From Paulownia fortunei (Eukaryota; Streptophyta; Magnoliopsida; Lamiales; Paulowniaceae), in NCBI GenBank assembly GCA_019321725.1, contig CM033121.1, positions 496,001 to 560,000 of the forward strand: 64,000 nucleotides of DNA. Direction: 5' to 3'. Made by a program: the position numbers and the translations under genes. Below the pieces are notes generated by a model. That model was not told the DNA's origin. It saw only the letters and a program-made list of their open reading frames with translations, and made no database searches. The stretch's first letter is position 1. Each line of letters opens with the position of its first letter. Below, piece after piece: positions 1 through 12,931 of the stretch.

Positions 1-63
1 ACACGAAGTAACTACAAGAAACATTTGTGCTGTAACGTTCTCTAACACATTCTTATCCGATAG

Positions 64-336
64 GCCGCACTTCCACAAGGGATTGTCCCGTTTGTTTTTG
101 CTAAAGAGTACAACGTTCATCCAGCAATTCTCAGCACAGGGTAAGCAAACTCCACCCAGAAGGGATACCTTACATTTAATCTCATTCAATGGTTATATAT
201 GGTTGTTTTTTTTTTTTTAAATATATATATATATATAATGATACATTCTCTTTGACAAATTAATTTCAGGGTCATATTTGGAATGCTGATCGCATTACCT
301 ATCACACTGGTCTATTATATTCTTCTTGGTTTGTAA
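64..336 (+). CDS. PIN3-like: PIN auxin efflux carrier, C-terminal two exons (partial)
   Basis: Plasma-membrane auxin (IAA) exporter of the PIN family; only the 3' end is in the window. Exon 64-140 opens after an AG acceptor and encodes a segment containing LPQGIVPFVFAKEYNVHP, a PIN hallmark at the penultimate helix. A 129 bp intron (141-269, GTAAGC...TTTCAG) follows. Exon 270-336 encodes the last membrane helix, GVIFGMLIALPITLVYYILL, then GL and TAA. The split Gly codon (GG|G) keeps the frame. The residues AILSTG before the junction and the LVYYILLGL end resemble what I remember of the PIN3/4/7 clade rather than PIN1 (DILSTA). Bases 1-63 are the end of the preceding intron. Family assignment is very secure; the subclade rests on few residues plus the neighbouring gene order. 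Confidence 0.96.
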
Positions 337-950
337 GAATTTTGGGAGTGAATTCAAGATGACTGAGTTGAAGAAAGAAGTTCCACTGATCAGTGAATGT
401 GTCTAAAAGCTTGAGGGATTCAGTGGCTGCATCAACACATTCACCAGTGACTAACAGTGGATTTTGAGAGTGAAGAAGTTATGCCGTATAGAAGATTTGT
501 GCCTCTTCGCTGGAATTTGGAGCACTAGATATTTGATTTAGATGATACCCTGATATGAGGATCATGCCCCCAATCACAGACAACAAAAATCCATGGAGGA
601 AAAATAATGTGGACTAATACTTGTGGAGGGGGAACATCACAGAGGAAATCAGGGAATCATAAGCTATTATCATAGGAATTTTTCTTCATAATCATTGCCC
701 ATGTTACATATTAATTAGGTTAATCTTTTCATTATCTAATATCTATTATTAGTGTCTTGACGGGGAAGAACAGCTTCCTGTCCTCTCTTCCCCCGGTTTC
801 TTTCTTTCCCCTCGTGTTGATTTATAGTCGTGGTCATTTTATTTGTTTGGTTTGTTGTTTACTCGACAATGTAAATTACTTTAGGATGATTAGTCATTGA
901 AGGGTTTTGTCGTAATTATATTTTGTTAACCCCTTATCAAATAAAAGTGT
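337..950 (+). other. 3' untranslated region of the PIN gene (inferred)
   Basis: About 600 bp of AT-rich sequence follows the PIN stop codon. A canonical AATAAA at 940-945 is the best polyadenylation signal, so the transcript probably ends near 960. No open frame of note. The extent is inferred, not shown. Confidence 0.5.
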
Positions 951-1282
951 CGGTCTTAATGATTTTACAACAACATAACAATCTACATAGTCAGATTCAT
1001 CGGGTGCACCTAATAAGTCACAATCTACAAGCACCAAGATAATTTTAACTCACACTTTTCCAAAGGGGTCTTTTGAAAGCTCATAAAACTTGGTGGGATG
1101 TGGAACTTTTTGGCAGAAAAGCACTTTGGGGTTCTTATTTAGATGGGATGTGAGATAAGAGATTGTTGAAAAAAAAAAAAGGAGGGTAAGTGAGTCAAAA
1201 GGGGGTTTGCTTTTGGTGTTTGAGCTTTTTGGGTAAATTGATGCGCCCCAGTCCTACCCTATGAGAACAGTCAGTCTTGGTA

Positions 1283-1302
1283 GGGTGGGTGGGTGGGTGG
1301 GT
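1283..1302 (+). repeat. GGGT tandem run, G-quadruplex candidate
   Basis: Five consecutive GGG runs separated by single T bases, followed shortly by another GGG. Such tracts can fold as a parallel G-quadruplex. It lies about 340 bp past the presumed PIN polyadenylation site. Confidence 0.6.
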
Positions 1303-2685
1303 CTGGGTTGTGGTTCAATTCAACAATTCAAAACCCTTCTTTTATGTATGAAAAATACTTGCACATGATTCCACCCATGCATGCTTGAATTCATTGAACA
1401 TGTCACAACCCATCCTCTCCACAAATTATTCTTTCATCTTTTGTAGGGTTTGCACCCATATACCTAATACATCTCCTTTTTTCTTTATTTAACTCTTAAT
1501 CTAAAATTAAATGTGGTGTGTTATTGCACTAAGAAAAATAATCAGGGTTACTCATCAATCGAGCATTAATAAGGCAGGGCAACAATTTTTTTTTAAATTT
1601 TTTTTCAGACCATACATTGGAAAGATATCATGGTTGTTTCATTTTCCTAATTATTTAGTAGTGTGTCAAAAAATTGACAAGCATTAATTGGGTAATTGAA
1701 AAGTTGGTAGATTTGAATAATTATTGAAAAAAGAAATGGACATCATATTCGTTGTGCGCGGTGCCTCAAGGCCCTCACTCAACTCCTGCTTCAAGTGGGG
1801 ATAACATCATATCTCTTGACAAAACAAATCATTTTATTGACTATAAAGCCCCTACTTAATAATTTCAATTATGCAAGGATTAAGTATCCATTTTGCTTTT
1901 CCAATAATTTTGATTATGCAATGGCTTCCTATGTAAACACCCGAAACTTCGAATACATAATAGGCAAGCGTGTATTTATTTTGTTATGTAAGAATGATAT
2001 TCAATTATTGCACAAATTTTAATGTTACGCGATTTCAATTTCTCCCAAGTTATGTAGTAGGAAAAATCAAAATCCTATTCATCTTCTATTAATATCTATG
2101 ATCAAATTTGACTATCCATCATATCATATATAGTTGTTGCATATAATAATCAGTCCATTTATTAAAAGAAATATCCCATCACCCATAATAAATTGGGTCA
2201 TTTCCTGACTACCAACTAACCCAAAATATTGATTGATTGATCCCACTTTAAAAAAAATTAAAATAAAATAAAAAAAAAAGAAAGAAAGAAATCCACACCA
2301 TTGGTTGCAACAATCCCACCAATCAAAATACTTGGAATATAGTGAGTAATTTGGCAAACCCAAAGCCCCTAATTCCCAAGATGCCCCCTTAACTACGATG
2401 GTGCGATGTCGTATTGGAGGGGAACACACGCACCTCATCTGTGTACACATCTCCAAGCTTTGGATTTCACGCGATCCGCTTCGCAAGCCGATGAGTTATG
2501 GGGAAACTAATTGTCTTTTTTGACCACATATTTAACAAAAATTACTGATCCCATGCACGTTGGTGCCCAACAACAGGAGAGGTATTTGAGGAAAATGGAC
2601 TTCTAAAATTGTCGATTAATCGCGGGGAAACCAACATACCGAGGGAGAAAACGATTGGTCGTTGAGCATTACGAAGAGCGAGGCT

Positions 2686-2691
2686 CACGTG
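2686..2691. promoter_or_regulatory. G-box (CACGTG) in a GC-richer island
   Basis: Palindromic CACGTG followed by GG, in a 140 bp stretch much less AT-rich than its surroundings, with further CACGC/ACGC motifs at about 2720-2745. bZIP and bHLH factors bind this core. No gene start is visible nearby, so function is only possible. Confidence 0.25.
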
Positions 2692-4584
2692 GGCATGTTT
2701 AAGAATTCTGCCAAGTCACGCGCTACGACGCAGTTGTTACGCACGGCCTTCTATGAACCGCACCTTCATCTAGTTGACCGCCTCCTCTCACTTCTCATCC
2801 TTTTCCGTTTTTATTATGGGTTTTAATCTGAAATTTTTCAATCAATTCGGAGTTTTTATTTCAGTTTTTCATTCTATTTGTTTGTTCATTTTCCTTAAAT
2901 ATACATTGTAATGTGTATTTATAATATAAAATTTTATATAAAATATTAAATTTAAATAAAAATTTAAATTAGCCTATATAAGAGTTCAAACAATCAAAAT
3001 TATAAAAATCTTAATATTTTATCTTAATAATAGTCGTTAACTAAATGTTAGTTGCACCACATTATTATTCTAAATGAAAAGGGGAAAGGGGATTCTTGAA
3101 AAAAAAAATCAATAAAAAAAATAAAACAACTTATGTGTAGACATGCCATGTACAATATAGTGACAATTATATGTATGCATAATTTATTTCTTAAACTGAA
3201 TGTGATCAAATTGAATTAAAAAAAATGGTTAATTAATAGAATGGTAAATCATTAATCTCTAAATGATAACAAATCACAGGTGCAAAGGAAAATCTATCCT
3301 TCAATTGACATATTACATCATAATATATGTGTATTAATTTGTTTAGAGATTCTTTTGACACATTTGATCAAGAATTTTTTAGTCGTAACCCATAGTGAAA
3401 AGTTTGATTTTTCCCTCGCTTAACTCTCACATAATATAGATAAATATCGCCTGATTTTAAACAAAAGGAAATCTAATTCCATGGACAAGAACTCCACCCC
3501 TTATCCTTGTCCTTGTTTTCTTTGTCTCCATCTTCTTGTTTCCTTGGACCCTCAGAGTTATTGATCATCAGTTGTTTGAGCTTCAATTACATAAAAATTT
3601 GCAATTACCTTGCTCTTGTTCTTTGCCTTAAGAGACACTACGGTCGCTCTCAATGTCTCACGCTTTTGCTTTCATACGTACATCCAATATTCCCTTCATC
3701 AAATCTTCATAATTTTGTTGCGTACAATAAAGATATTGTATTTTTAACCTAAGAATTTACCATGATGTACAATTATTCGAAATTACTATAGTTCTTTCGA
3801 CTTTCTAGACCTATTTTAGACGAGGTTGTTATGATACAGAAATCTAAGAAGTATATAAACACTTTTGTGAACAATGTATTTCTTGTACTATGGTACTTGT
3901 TGTAAATCAAGGGTGACACCATTTGTAAGGAGATAGATCTTTGGTTTTATGCATGAATGTATTGTCATATGGGCTTGGCCATAAATGGGTGAAGCGAAGT
4001 CAATCCAATTGGCCCCTACAGTACGAGCCTTAAGTTTTTAGCCAATTAAGGTTGAGCTCTTTTACATTGATATTTGCAAGCCATTTTTGAGAGTTGAATT
4101 GACTCAGAACAGATTTAGCCACTAAGAAAGAAGTTAATCCTTGGATATTTGGTTTGTAATACTAAGTTACCCCATTCCTTATTATTAGTCTAGCTTCAAA
4201 AAAAGAAATGATTCAATTGATGATTCGTACATTAAGATAAGTAATCCAATCACCAGTCAATCACAGTCACTTTGTAGTGCAATTATTTGGGCCTCAAGAT
4301 AAATGCTATCAATCCAACCAGATTCGACTTTCAATCATCTGCATAGAATTCCTGATCAATCTATTCATATTGATTAGTTTCTTTAGATATAGATTCTAAT
4401 TGACCACAGCCAAGGAGAAGGGACAATGACCATACAAACTTGAAGATGGATGAAAGAAATCAATAATGCATGTAGCTGGAGTCAATGAATGCATGGAGAC
4501 AAGTGTATGCGCATGGATGCATGGCGTCCGACGCAGACACCACTGCTACTCCCAGCTCTATCATCATCGTACAATTTCCGATCA

Positions 4585-4590
4585 CACGTG
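4585..4590. promoter_or_regulatory. ABRE/G-box core (ACACGTGGC)
   Basis: The site matches the ABRE consensus used by ABA-responsive bZIP factors and sits in a locally GC-rich patch at 4490-4620. It is about 3.7 kb from the nearest gene model, so its relevance is uncertain. Confidence 0.25.
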
Positions 4591-4644
4591 GCCAGGACAT
4601 GGCGGTCGTCTCACCTAATGTGTACACCTTCTTACCATGTTCAT

Positions 4645-4645
<1 letters not shown>

Positions 4646-4675
<30 letters not shown>
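4646..4675 (+). repeat. Poly-T tract of 30 bases
   Basis: Uninterrupted run of thymines beside the GC-richer island. It could be a retroposed poly(A) tail read on the minus strand, but no coding homology is seen beside it. Length is likely to vary between individuals and assemblies. Confidence 0.8.
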
Positions 4676-4676
<1 letters not shown>

Positions 4677-5763
4677 GGGTTTCTGGAAAAAGAGAGGAAG
4701 AAAGAATGGAAGAAATAATTTAACAGTGATTGATTCCTAAACATTTTTGCTATGCATTATTGAAAGGATAGAATTCCAAGTTGGTGTAGGGACTGAGTTT
4801 GAAGGGAAAGTTTGGCACAAAGTTTGTGGATTTTCTTTCTCTCTGCAGGAAAAAAAGAAATGGACCCTCACAAAGTTTTGAAATTAACTACTCTCCCTCC
4901 CTATGTCTCCACAATTTTTTTTTTTTTTTTTTTGTTTAGAGAGGGTTTTCTACTTTCTACCTAAGCAAGAAATGTGTGTGGCTGAGACAAGCACTGCTGA
5001 ACAATAGCACCCACATTTGATTGTTTGGAACTTTAAAAGTGCAAAATCTAATTGCCATTTTTTCATTGCCAATTATGATGTTTTTCTTAAGTGGTCTTGG
5101 GACTACACCATCTCAAGAGATCTAAAAAATTGTATCGTTATAATCTAGATATAGGTTCAATAATTCCAAACTAACTAAAGGATTGCACGTTCTTGATGAT
5201 TTTATAATACGTAATATTTAGAAAAATTCTTATTTACATTGGGTATTTTCACGTCAAAAGATCATGTTACAATAGAAGAATTCCCTTTATATTGATGTGG
5301 TATGATCCCCAACATTTAATATGAAACAACCCTCAACATTTGATACGAAACAACCGATGTAGGGAAGTAATTTTCGAATATGTGAGTCATGTAGCGGATT
5401 TATTATTATAGAAAAAGAATAATATATTTAGAAGAGAAAATCTCTTAAAAGACTAATAAAAAAGAATTACAGGCAAAATGTTATGCTTGGTCTATGATCA
5501 AAAGTTAACAACATTTCAAACTCACAAGCAAAATCCATTAAGTGAGTGATTTATTTCGAGCCAAATGCTTTAACATGGTATTCAAACTAGCACAGGGACT
5601 GCCAAAAAATTTTGAGTATCGTATTGATTCACCCCCAGTAACATGGCCTAACATCTTCTGATTTTTCCATATAATGATCACATATTGCATTAAATTTCAC
5701 CGCAAGTGGCTTGGACCAAGAAAATTAAATCCATGGCATGCAAACAAGAAGATATAAAAGCTC

Positions 5764-5789
5764 CACACACACACACACACACACACACA
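5764..5789 (+). repeat. (CA)n microsatellite
   Basis: About 13 perfect CA units, followed by short GTAT repeats at about 5805-5820. Simple-sequence repeat in intergenic DNA. Confidence 0.85.
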
Positions 5790-8291
5790 TCTATACATAC
5801 ACATATGTATGTATGTATAGAGAGAAAGAGAGGTCATGGTCACTGTAGGGTGAACAACGGACATGGTCTGGGGCGAGGGGCCAGCAATGGGTTGGGACCA
5901 TAAAATTTGGGTCTGAGAGAGAAAAGGGCTGAAAAAGAGTTGCTTTTACAAACCCAAGTTATGACAATACACCTTTCATTCACATTTTGGTATATGCATC
6001 TTTCATTGCATATGGGTCCTATTGCACTTTATTCCTTTTTCTCTGTTTTCTTTTTCTTTTTCTTTTTCTCCTTTTTACTATTTTTGGTTTCAGCCTAGAA
6101 GGAAATTTGCAAGTTGGTTATGAATATGTATTATTATAAATAATAGTTCATTATGGGGAAGTTTTATGGGCTTCAATATATTATAAAGAATGATGATAAT
6201 CAAGAATTCATCAATGTGGCTGCTAATGAACTTGACCCTCCTTGGATTGTAAATGGACAACAATGGATTTATTGGTTCTCTTAATTTTCATTGTGGAGTT
6301 GGTAAAACCAAAACACTCCACTCATTTTTAACATGCACACCCACAACAAGAGTTACCTTTGTTAAATGAGGGGAAAAAATAATTTTCAAACAATTTTTAC
6401 AGTGTATTTATTGCTGGCTTTCAATTCAGGTCCATTTTGAGTCATTAAATAGGGGAATATGGGCTTGAGATTGACTAGCCAGATGGTCCAGCACAGACCC
6501 AAGAAAAAACTTGTGGCCAGAAATACAAGTCATTTAAACACAAAACTGACTTGTCCTTCAAATGGTAGGTCCATTTTAGAGGAATTTGGCTTCTTTTCTT
6601 TCAGATGGTTGTTTCTCTGCATTTCTTATCCATAAATTCTGACAGATTGTGGGTGGGGGGTGGGGGTTTACCTGGTCATGTGTTTTTGCTTCTTACATTT
6701 CATCAGTAATTAAGGCAGTGCCGGGAAGTGGGCCTGGAATTTCTCTTCGTTTTCTGGCCCAACCTATTAAGAGTTAATAACGATGACAACAATTGCGCAA
6801 GAGCTGGCTCCTTCACAAAAACATAGCCATATATAGTTGTCAATTTAGGGTATGAGTATTTGTAACAGGTATATGCTATTTCTCATATAAAAGAGTTTAA
6901 TAATGTTGTTAAGTAGTTAAATAAATTAGTTATGTAATAATTTTGTGTGATGCTTTATATACGAGGTCAATGAGCGCAAAGTGAAAACCAGTCAACCATT
7001 AATATATTTGAATGCCTCATTTTTTTTTTCTCCTTCTTTTTTTTTTTTTTTGTTTTTGAAGAAAACAAATAACTAGATTTATACTATGAAAGCACGAGAA
7101 TGTATATCAAAATTAGGGATTTTATATATAGATGTCACGATAACAATGAATCCTCATTGTCGTGGAAAAGTTGAAGTTTCTACATTTTTAAATTTCCCTA
7201 TTCGTTGATATTAGTATGTTATGTATTTGTCCTAATATATATAATTGCTCGATGTTTTGATTAGTTATTAAATTATATTTTCATGTCATCATCTAACTAA
7301 TTATTATACTAAAGAAAAGGCAGTAACTGAATGATGAACTTTTACATCTACTTCACAACAAAATTTTAATGACAATGTACTTCAACCTCGAAACGTGTTA
7401 TACTTAGATGGCATTCTTACGGCGATGGAACCGGAAATTGGTCTTGTGTAATGCCTTTTCTGCTTTTGCATTCTTCCCCAGCCCAAATTGATATTGGGCC
7501 AATTTTTGTCCAAATTCAATCTGTTTTTCAGAATAACGCAAAAAGCCCATTTCGACAATATTTTAACCCAACATTGCAATAAGAGTTATATGCCAGATAA
7601 TGTGAAGGGGTTTGGCCCAAAGAAAATAGCATGCTGCAAAATTTGTAACTATGAAATATTCGAAAAAACTATAAGAGAGTTTATAAAGTGTAGAAATAAG
7701 ATATCGGGAACTTACAAGTCCTTTGAGGATACAAAAAAAAGTTAAGAAATTTTAACAAAAAATTTATATTCTTTCACGGCAAAACAAGTAAACTTGATTA
7801 AAAAGCTAGAGTACTTGCTCCTCGCCCAAGGACTACATACATTGAAAACCTTTGCAACTTTACGAAAACATCAAAATTATTGTGAAAAGTAACATTGAAT
7901 CAAACATAAGAAACATGACATTGCTCGAAAAATTGGTATATTATCTCTAATATATAGTTGCATCTCAAAAGGAAGCACATTCTATCATGTGGAGGATTCC
8001 AAAAAACGAAGAAATTTCATCTCATAAACCAAACGGCCATAAAAGCCATTCTCCAAACATACTATCTTAAGAATACAAAGTTTGTCAAAACCAAGGGATT
8101 CTTACACCATTAAATAAGTTTAGCAAAAGACTCATGTCCTTAGCCATGTATTCGATAACAATACACTATATATCTTCATGTTTCAAACTCCCCAAATCCC
8201 TTTTTTGGCTTTCAAAAACCAAACAGAAAGAAAATTATTCATTATTACATTAAAAAAAAAATAAAAAATTACTGGGTTAAACGACTAAAAA

Positions 8292-8761
8292 ATGTCCTCA
8301 GGAGATATAACAAGAATCGAAGAAGGCATTAGTGAATCAGATGATCAGTGCAGCAAAAAGTGCAAATGATGAGGGCTCCACCTTCTGCACCTCAGCTAAT
8401 GTTGTTTTAATCACTCAAAAAGTATAGTTACAAATTTATCTCCTGTCACATTTTTTTGTAACAAAGCATTTTATAGCACTATGTTATCATTAATTTCTAA
8501 TCATTGGCATCATGAAATTACATTTATTTGATGTCTCTGACACTAATTAGGTGATTGCAGAGGAGATTGGAACGTACTTCTTGATATTTGTAGGGTGTGG
8601 CTCAGTTGCTGTGAATAAAATCTATGGTTCGGTAACATTTCCAGGGGTGTGTGTGGCCTGGGGCTTGACTGTCATGGTCATGGTCTACGCCGTCGTCCAT
8701 ATCTCCGGCGCCCATTTTAATCCTGCAGTCACCATTGCTTTTGCCATTTCTTCTTCTTCTT

Positions 8762-8793
<32 letters not shown>

Positions 8794-9818
8794 ATGAATT
8801 GATATTAGATTCTCAATATTCCACTACATACTCGTCCCAAATTTACTTCTTTTATTTTTTATTTTTTTAAACTACTCTTTCAATTAATTGATGTAACAAC
8901 ATTAATTGTATATTTTAAGTTTAATTATTTGTTGTCCTTGGTTTCATTGTATATGGGCTATGATTGGTCATGAAAATTGGAGAGTTCATGCATGCAGGTG
9001 CCTCTTTACATATTGGCACAACTGTTGGGGTGAATTCTTGCTAGTGGGACATTGTACCTTCTGTTTGACGTGAGAAAAGAAGCTTACTTTGGAACTGTGC
9101 CAGTGGGATCCAACGTACAATCCCTGGTGATCGAATTCATTACATCCTTTCTCTTGATGTTTGTCATTTCTGGTGTTGCTACAGACAACAGATCAGTAAG
9201 CAAATTAATTTTCAAGAAATCTATGCCCCCCCCCCCCACCCCAAGGAAAAATGTTGGTCCAAGAACGTACAGAAATACTTCAAGAATTAAAATTGATGAA
9301 TTAATTGTGCAGATTGAAGAACTGGCTGGAATTGCTATTGGGATGACTATACTCATTAACGTTCTTATTGCTTGGTAAATATCAATTCTTTTCCTTCCAA
9401 AAGTCATCAATTTTTCTTTTTCTTTTTTTTTTTTTCCAAAAAAGAATCTTAAATTAGTTTCATAGTTAAGACATTAAAAGAGAGAATACAAATTTTATTA
9501 ATTTCTTTCTTTCTCTCTCTCTTTTAATCAACAATTTTTATCCCAAGTTACCTTTTTTGTTTTAGCATTCAAAAATCTGAAAATAAAACAATATATGAAA
9601 TGCAGGCCAGTTTCAGGAGGTTCAATGAATCCTGCAAGGAGTATTGGGCCAGCACTCATCATGCATGAATATAAGAGTCTTGGGTCTACATAGTTGGTCC
9701 TCTTTTGGGCACAATAATGGGTGGTTTTGCATACAATCTGATCAGATTCACAGACAAACCACTCCGAGAAATAACCAAAAGTTGATCATTCCTCAAGACT
9801 GCATCCAGAAACTTTTAA
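8292..9818 (+). pseudogene. NOD26-like intrinsic protein (NIP aquaporin) pseudogene
   Basis: Five degraded exons of a major intrinsic protein of the NIP4/NIP1 type. Exon 1 (8292-8421) starts MSSGDITRIEEGISESDD and needs a +1 frame change near 8366 to reach the normal end ...VLITQK. Exon 2 (from 8551) encodes IAEEIGTYFLIFVGCGS and the first NPA box (HFNPAVT); its usual Arg-rich end (FRRFPWKQ-type) and donor are replaced by a TTC microsatellite. Exon 3 (8998-9195) has an in-frame TGA at 9031-9033 where the family has Ser, giving G-stop-ILASGTL. Exon 4 (9313-9374) is intact, but the codon at the next junction is TGG, so Trp replaces the Gly before PVSG. Exon 5 (from 9606) keeps the second NPA box (MNPARS), then lacks one base near 9681 (stop at 9693); restored, the frame reads to ITKS and a TGA at 9783, with TAA at 9818. 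A channel protein cannot be made. Confidence 0.93.
8748..8790 (+). repeat. (TTC)n microsatellite replacing an exon end
   Basis: About 14 TTC units run directly from the codon for Ile in FAI of the aquaporin exon 2. In intact relatives the coding sequence continues for roughly eight residues before the intron donor. Read through, the repeat would add a Ser run and then stop. Confidence 0.85.
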
Positions 9819-12270
9819 GGTCCAGTGGGGCACGTACAGTATTCGGCCCCAATAACCTTATTCTTAACAAATTATATTTGTTAGGAGCAATACCATCATT
9901 ATTTATTTTTGTAGAACTTACTTCCCCAACCAGTTAGCCTGGTGCCATTTTAGGTCTAGGAAAAGTGCCTGTGGCTTGAAACCAAGGGAACATGTATTTT
10001 TTGGTAAAGAAATGTATGTTATACCAAATGTTATTGTTTTAGAGGTGGATCATGAAAAGCCTTGTGGATTTTCTTCTTCTTTACATCTCCCTCTGTCTCT
10101 CTCACGGTCATCCTAGCAGAAAATGTGATTGGTTGCCTTATTTTAGTGAAAATTTGGACGGTTTGTAACTCGACTTTTTCCTCCCATGAAAATTAACATG
10201 AACTCTATGGCATTCAATACTATAAAACATGGATGAATTAACATGGGGTTCATGATATGGTCTGATGCAAACTCACATGGTTTCTGAAAATGCCCATTTC
10301 TGAAATGGCCAAATACGTCTTTTGCTAGTAAATTTTCACAGCCACACCTGAAGCCCACTGCCCTTGAAGTTCTTGAATTTGTACATTTGTGATTCGGCTT
10401 CCCCCACCAAAGAAATTTGAACTCTAGTACTATTCCACATGGGCACAGTCCCATCTGCTAGAATTTTGTATTCTACTTGTTCCTATTTCTTTAGGTGGTT
10501 CCCCATGGTGTTAGGAGAGTAAAATGAGAAGAAACTGTGTGAGATTAGGTGACAAATAGCATGGGGTGGGATTCTTAGGTAGTATATAAATATGTGGTCC
10601 ATCTTGTTTAATAGTATATTTGAAGTTGTGCAATTTGATAATTTATTTGATCCAATGTCCCGAAATTGATTTTGAAATACCACCTAATAAAGTCGGATCA
10701 AATTTTTTGGTTGATTTGGTTTTATGATGCATTAAACTACATGGGGTAGGTTCTTGAGAAAAGGATTGGAATTCATTTTGAATATTCTATTGTAGTTTTT
10801 CATTATATATACATATATATAAATTAATATTATAATTTTCACACAAAAATTAATACACATAAAATACAAAAAAAATCCAAACTAATTTGAACCCTCTCGA
10901 ATATTCTCTTGAGTTGAGGCAAGAAAGTCTTAAAAGATTTGTTCAATCCATGCATTAGAACCTAATCTAACTCATGTCGGACCACTAGGCCATTGATGAA
11001 CGAGGACTCTGTTCAATTGCCTGTTGAAATTTGATGCAATATATTAGTTGCAATTAGTTGAGAGTTATTGGTGTAATTACTGCTTCGACTTGAGCAGTTG
11101 ACCTTCGATTTTCATGTGAACAAAATGCGCTCCCTAAAGCCAACAAATTAAATCTTATTGTACATGTTGCTCATAGACGCATAATTATACTAATTCCAAA
11201 AAAAAGAGCCAATTGAAATTCATCATCAACAAATTAAACAATAAATGCTCAAGAACTAAATCCAGGTACACGATGAAAAGCATGTATACATTGTACATTT
11301 ATAGTTTATTAATGAATTGTAAATATAGCGTCTCAATTTTTTAACCAATCATAGTTTAGCAAATTTATCAATTTCTCATAATTTAAACTTAACAATATTC
11401 AGATACACGTACGTAAATATTAACAACACGATGTATATTCTCAAGAAGAAAAGTAATCATGGATGCTCTTTGCACCACTCTCGAGTGCCGATCATGCAAG
11501 TACAAGGGCCTGGACCTGGTCTAGATCTAGTGTATCAAGACTGGTACTTAGTGGTACAAGCCCCATTTGGGGTTCAAATTTCAAAACACAAATCTTCTTC
11601 TTGTCGGGCATAGTGAGACATTATGCACATGCCTTACCCCCAAGTTTGATTAGGTCTATGCTTAATTTTCTTTTTGTAGTGTTTAGTAATTCTCCTCCCC
11701 TCCTTCCTTGCCTTCCTGTGGTTTTGTTAATAACTTTTTTTAATCTTTTTTGTGGTATCCTAAATGTCCAAGTTCATGTTGGGGCAAAACATTAACACTA
11801 TGATTAGATGTAATGAACCTCAATTAGGCCAAGAACTTTGGTAGAGCATATGATAATAATGTTTTAACACACGACATGCCAACTGAAAATTAAATTTGTA
11901 AGCAATTGTTTTTTCGTATCAAGATATTTTTCAATATAGGGTGTGAGGTAGGAAAATGTGCATCCTCAAGAGCCCAAAATTCAAACTTGTAGGTTTAAAA
12001 TCCAATAAAAGCGTACATATTAGCTTAATTTCTATTGTTTCATAAATAAACTTTGTACATAATTAATCATTATACTTGATTAATATTCAACATCATAATT
12101 AATATATTTAATTGTTTCGCAAAAATAGTTTGAAACCTAGTTGACTAAATACACTACAGAATTCTTTAGCAAACATAAAAGTTTTTGAGAAATATCTTTT
12201 TTTTTTTTTTTTTTTTGTATTACTACTTTTTTTGGGGATTTGCGGTGGGGTTTCTAATTAATTATCCATT
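9819..12270. other. Intergenic DNA between the aquaporin pseudogene and the WVD2-like gene
   Basis: AT-rich with no convincing gene. A minus-strand open frame at 10143-10454 lies in moderately GC sequence, but its product has no family features I know. AT-repeat at about 10803-10822 and poly-T at 12198-12216. The last few hundred bases before 12.9 kb belong to the promoter and leader of the next gene. Confidence 0.5.
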
Positions 12271-12379
12271 CTCTATAAAACCTAAAGCCATTGATCAATC
12301 ACAGGTTCATCATCTTAAATCCAAGCAATGATGACCTCCTTTTTAAACAAACATGAAGGCCTCTACTTGCTGCCACGTG
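12271..12379 (+). promoter_or_regulatory. Candidate promoter elements upstream of the WVD2-like gene
   Basis: A TATA-like CTATAAAAC lies at 12272-12280 and a G-box (CCACGTGT) at 12373-12380; a TGGGCCCC motif follows at about 12462. The TATA is some 650 bp from the start codon, so either the leader is long and intron-bearing or transcription starts later, near the CT-rich tract at 12.55-12.7 kb. Which is right cannot be read from the sequence. Confidence 0.35.
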
Positions 12380-12559
12380 TGAGATCCTTCAGAACCCACA
12401 TTTAACTATTATCAGCCGATCGATGATGACAAATCTAACGGTAAGTCAACCATAACAACGTGGGCCCCAATAATTTAGTCATCACAAAAGGACAAAAATA
12501 TGAACAGCAGCACATGATCCATGATGCACCTTTAGAGCACCTGATTACTATTACTACAA

Positions 12560-12931
12560 AGCGAGTACGAAGTTCACTTCTGCTGCTCTGCATCTTTCAC
12601 CATTCTCACAAGTCTCAATCTTTCTCAAAAATCAAACCGTTTTCCATCTTTAAAGCAAGGAAGTGATTCTTGTTTGCATCCCAATCACTCTCGGTCACTT
12701 TGACTCCAAGAAATAATAGGGATCACATAAATATTCGTCTTCCTCTTTGTTCTTGAATGGTTTTGTAAGTTTAATTTCTCTATTTACTTTTAACATGTGG
12801 TGATTTCTTGTTCTTGCAATGCTAAGTGATCAAATGATGGCTTTTTTTGGTGCTTTGGCTTATGGGTTTCTGATATTGTGTTTAGATGCTTGAAAAGGTC
12901 ATGCTTTTAAGGCAGTGGTGACAGTTAAAAA
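12560..12931 (+). other. Probable 5' leader with an intron, WVD2-like gene
   Basis: CT-rich sequence at 12570-12720 has the look of a plant leader. A GTAAGT donor at 12765 and a GGCAG acceptor at 12911-12915 would remove about 150 bp, leaving TGGTGACAGTTAAAA before the ATG at 12932. The leader intron is inferred from splice consensus only. Confidence 0.45.

Larger units (their letters stand above)
951..8291. other. Intergenic DNA between the PIN gene and the aquaporin pseudogene
   Basis: I see no gene here; open frames are short and have no recognisable product. The stretch is AT-rich with several long T or A tracts and a CA microsatellite. Two GC-richer islands stand out: about 2640-2780, with a CACGTG G-box at 2686-2691, and about 4490-4620, with an ACACGTGGC ABRE-like site around 4583-4591. 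They could be regulatory or remnants of lost genes. Nothing ties them to a particular gene. Confidence 0.5.

Noticed and set aside
4460..4744. Overlapping open frames on both strands around the poly-T tract
   Set aside because: They owe their length to the T/A run and to GC-richer flanks; products are low-complexity and match nothing.
9084..9410. Minus-strand 108-codon frame opposite the aquaporin exons
   Set aside because: A shadow of plus-strand exons 3-4, whose family match is clear.
11431..11795. tRNA-like GGTTCAAATT (11570) in an open frame
   Set aside because: No acceptor stem, D-arm or anticodon arm could be placed around it.
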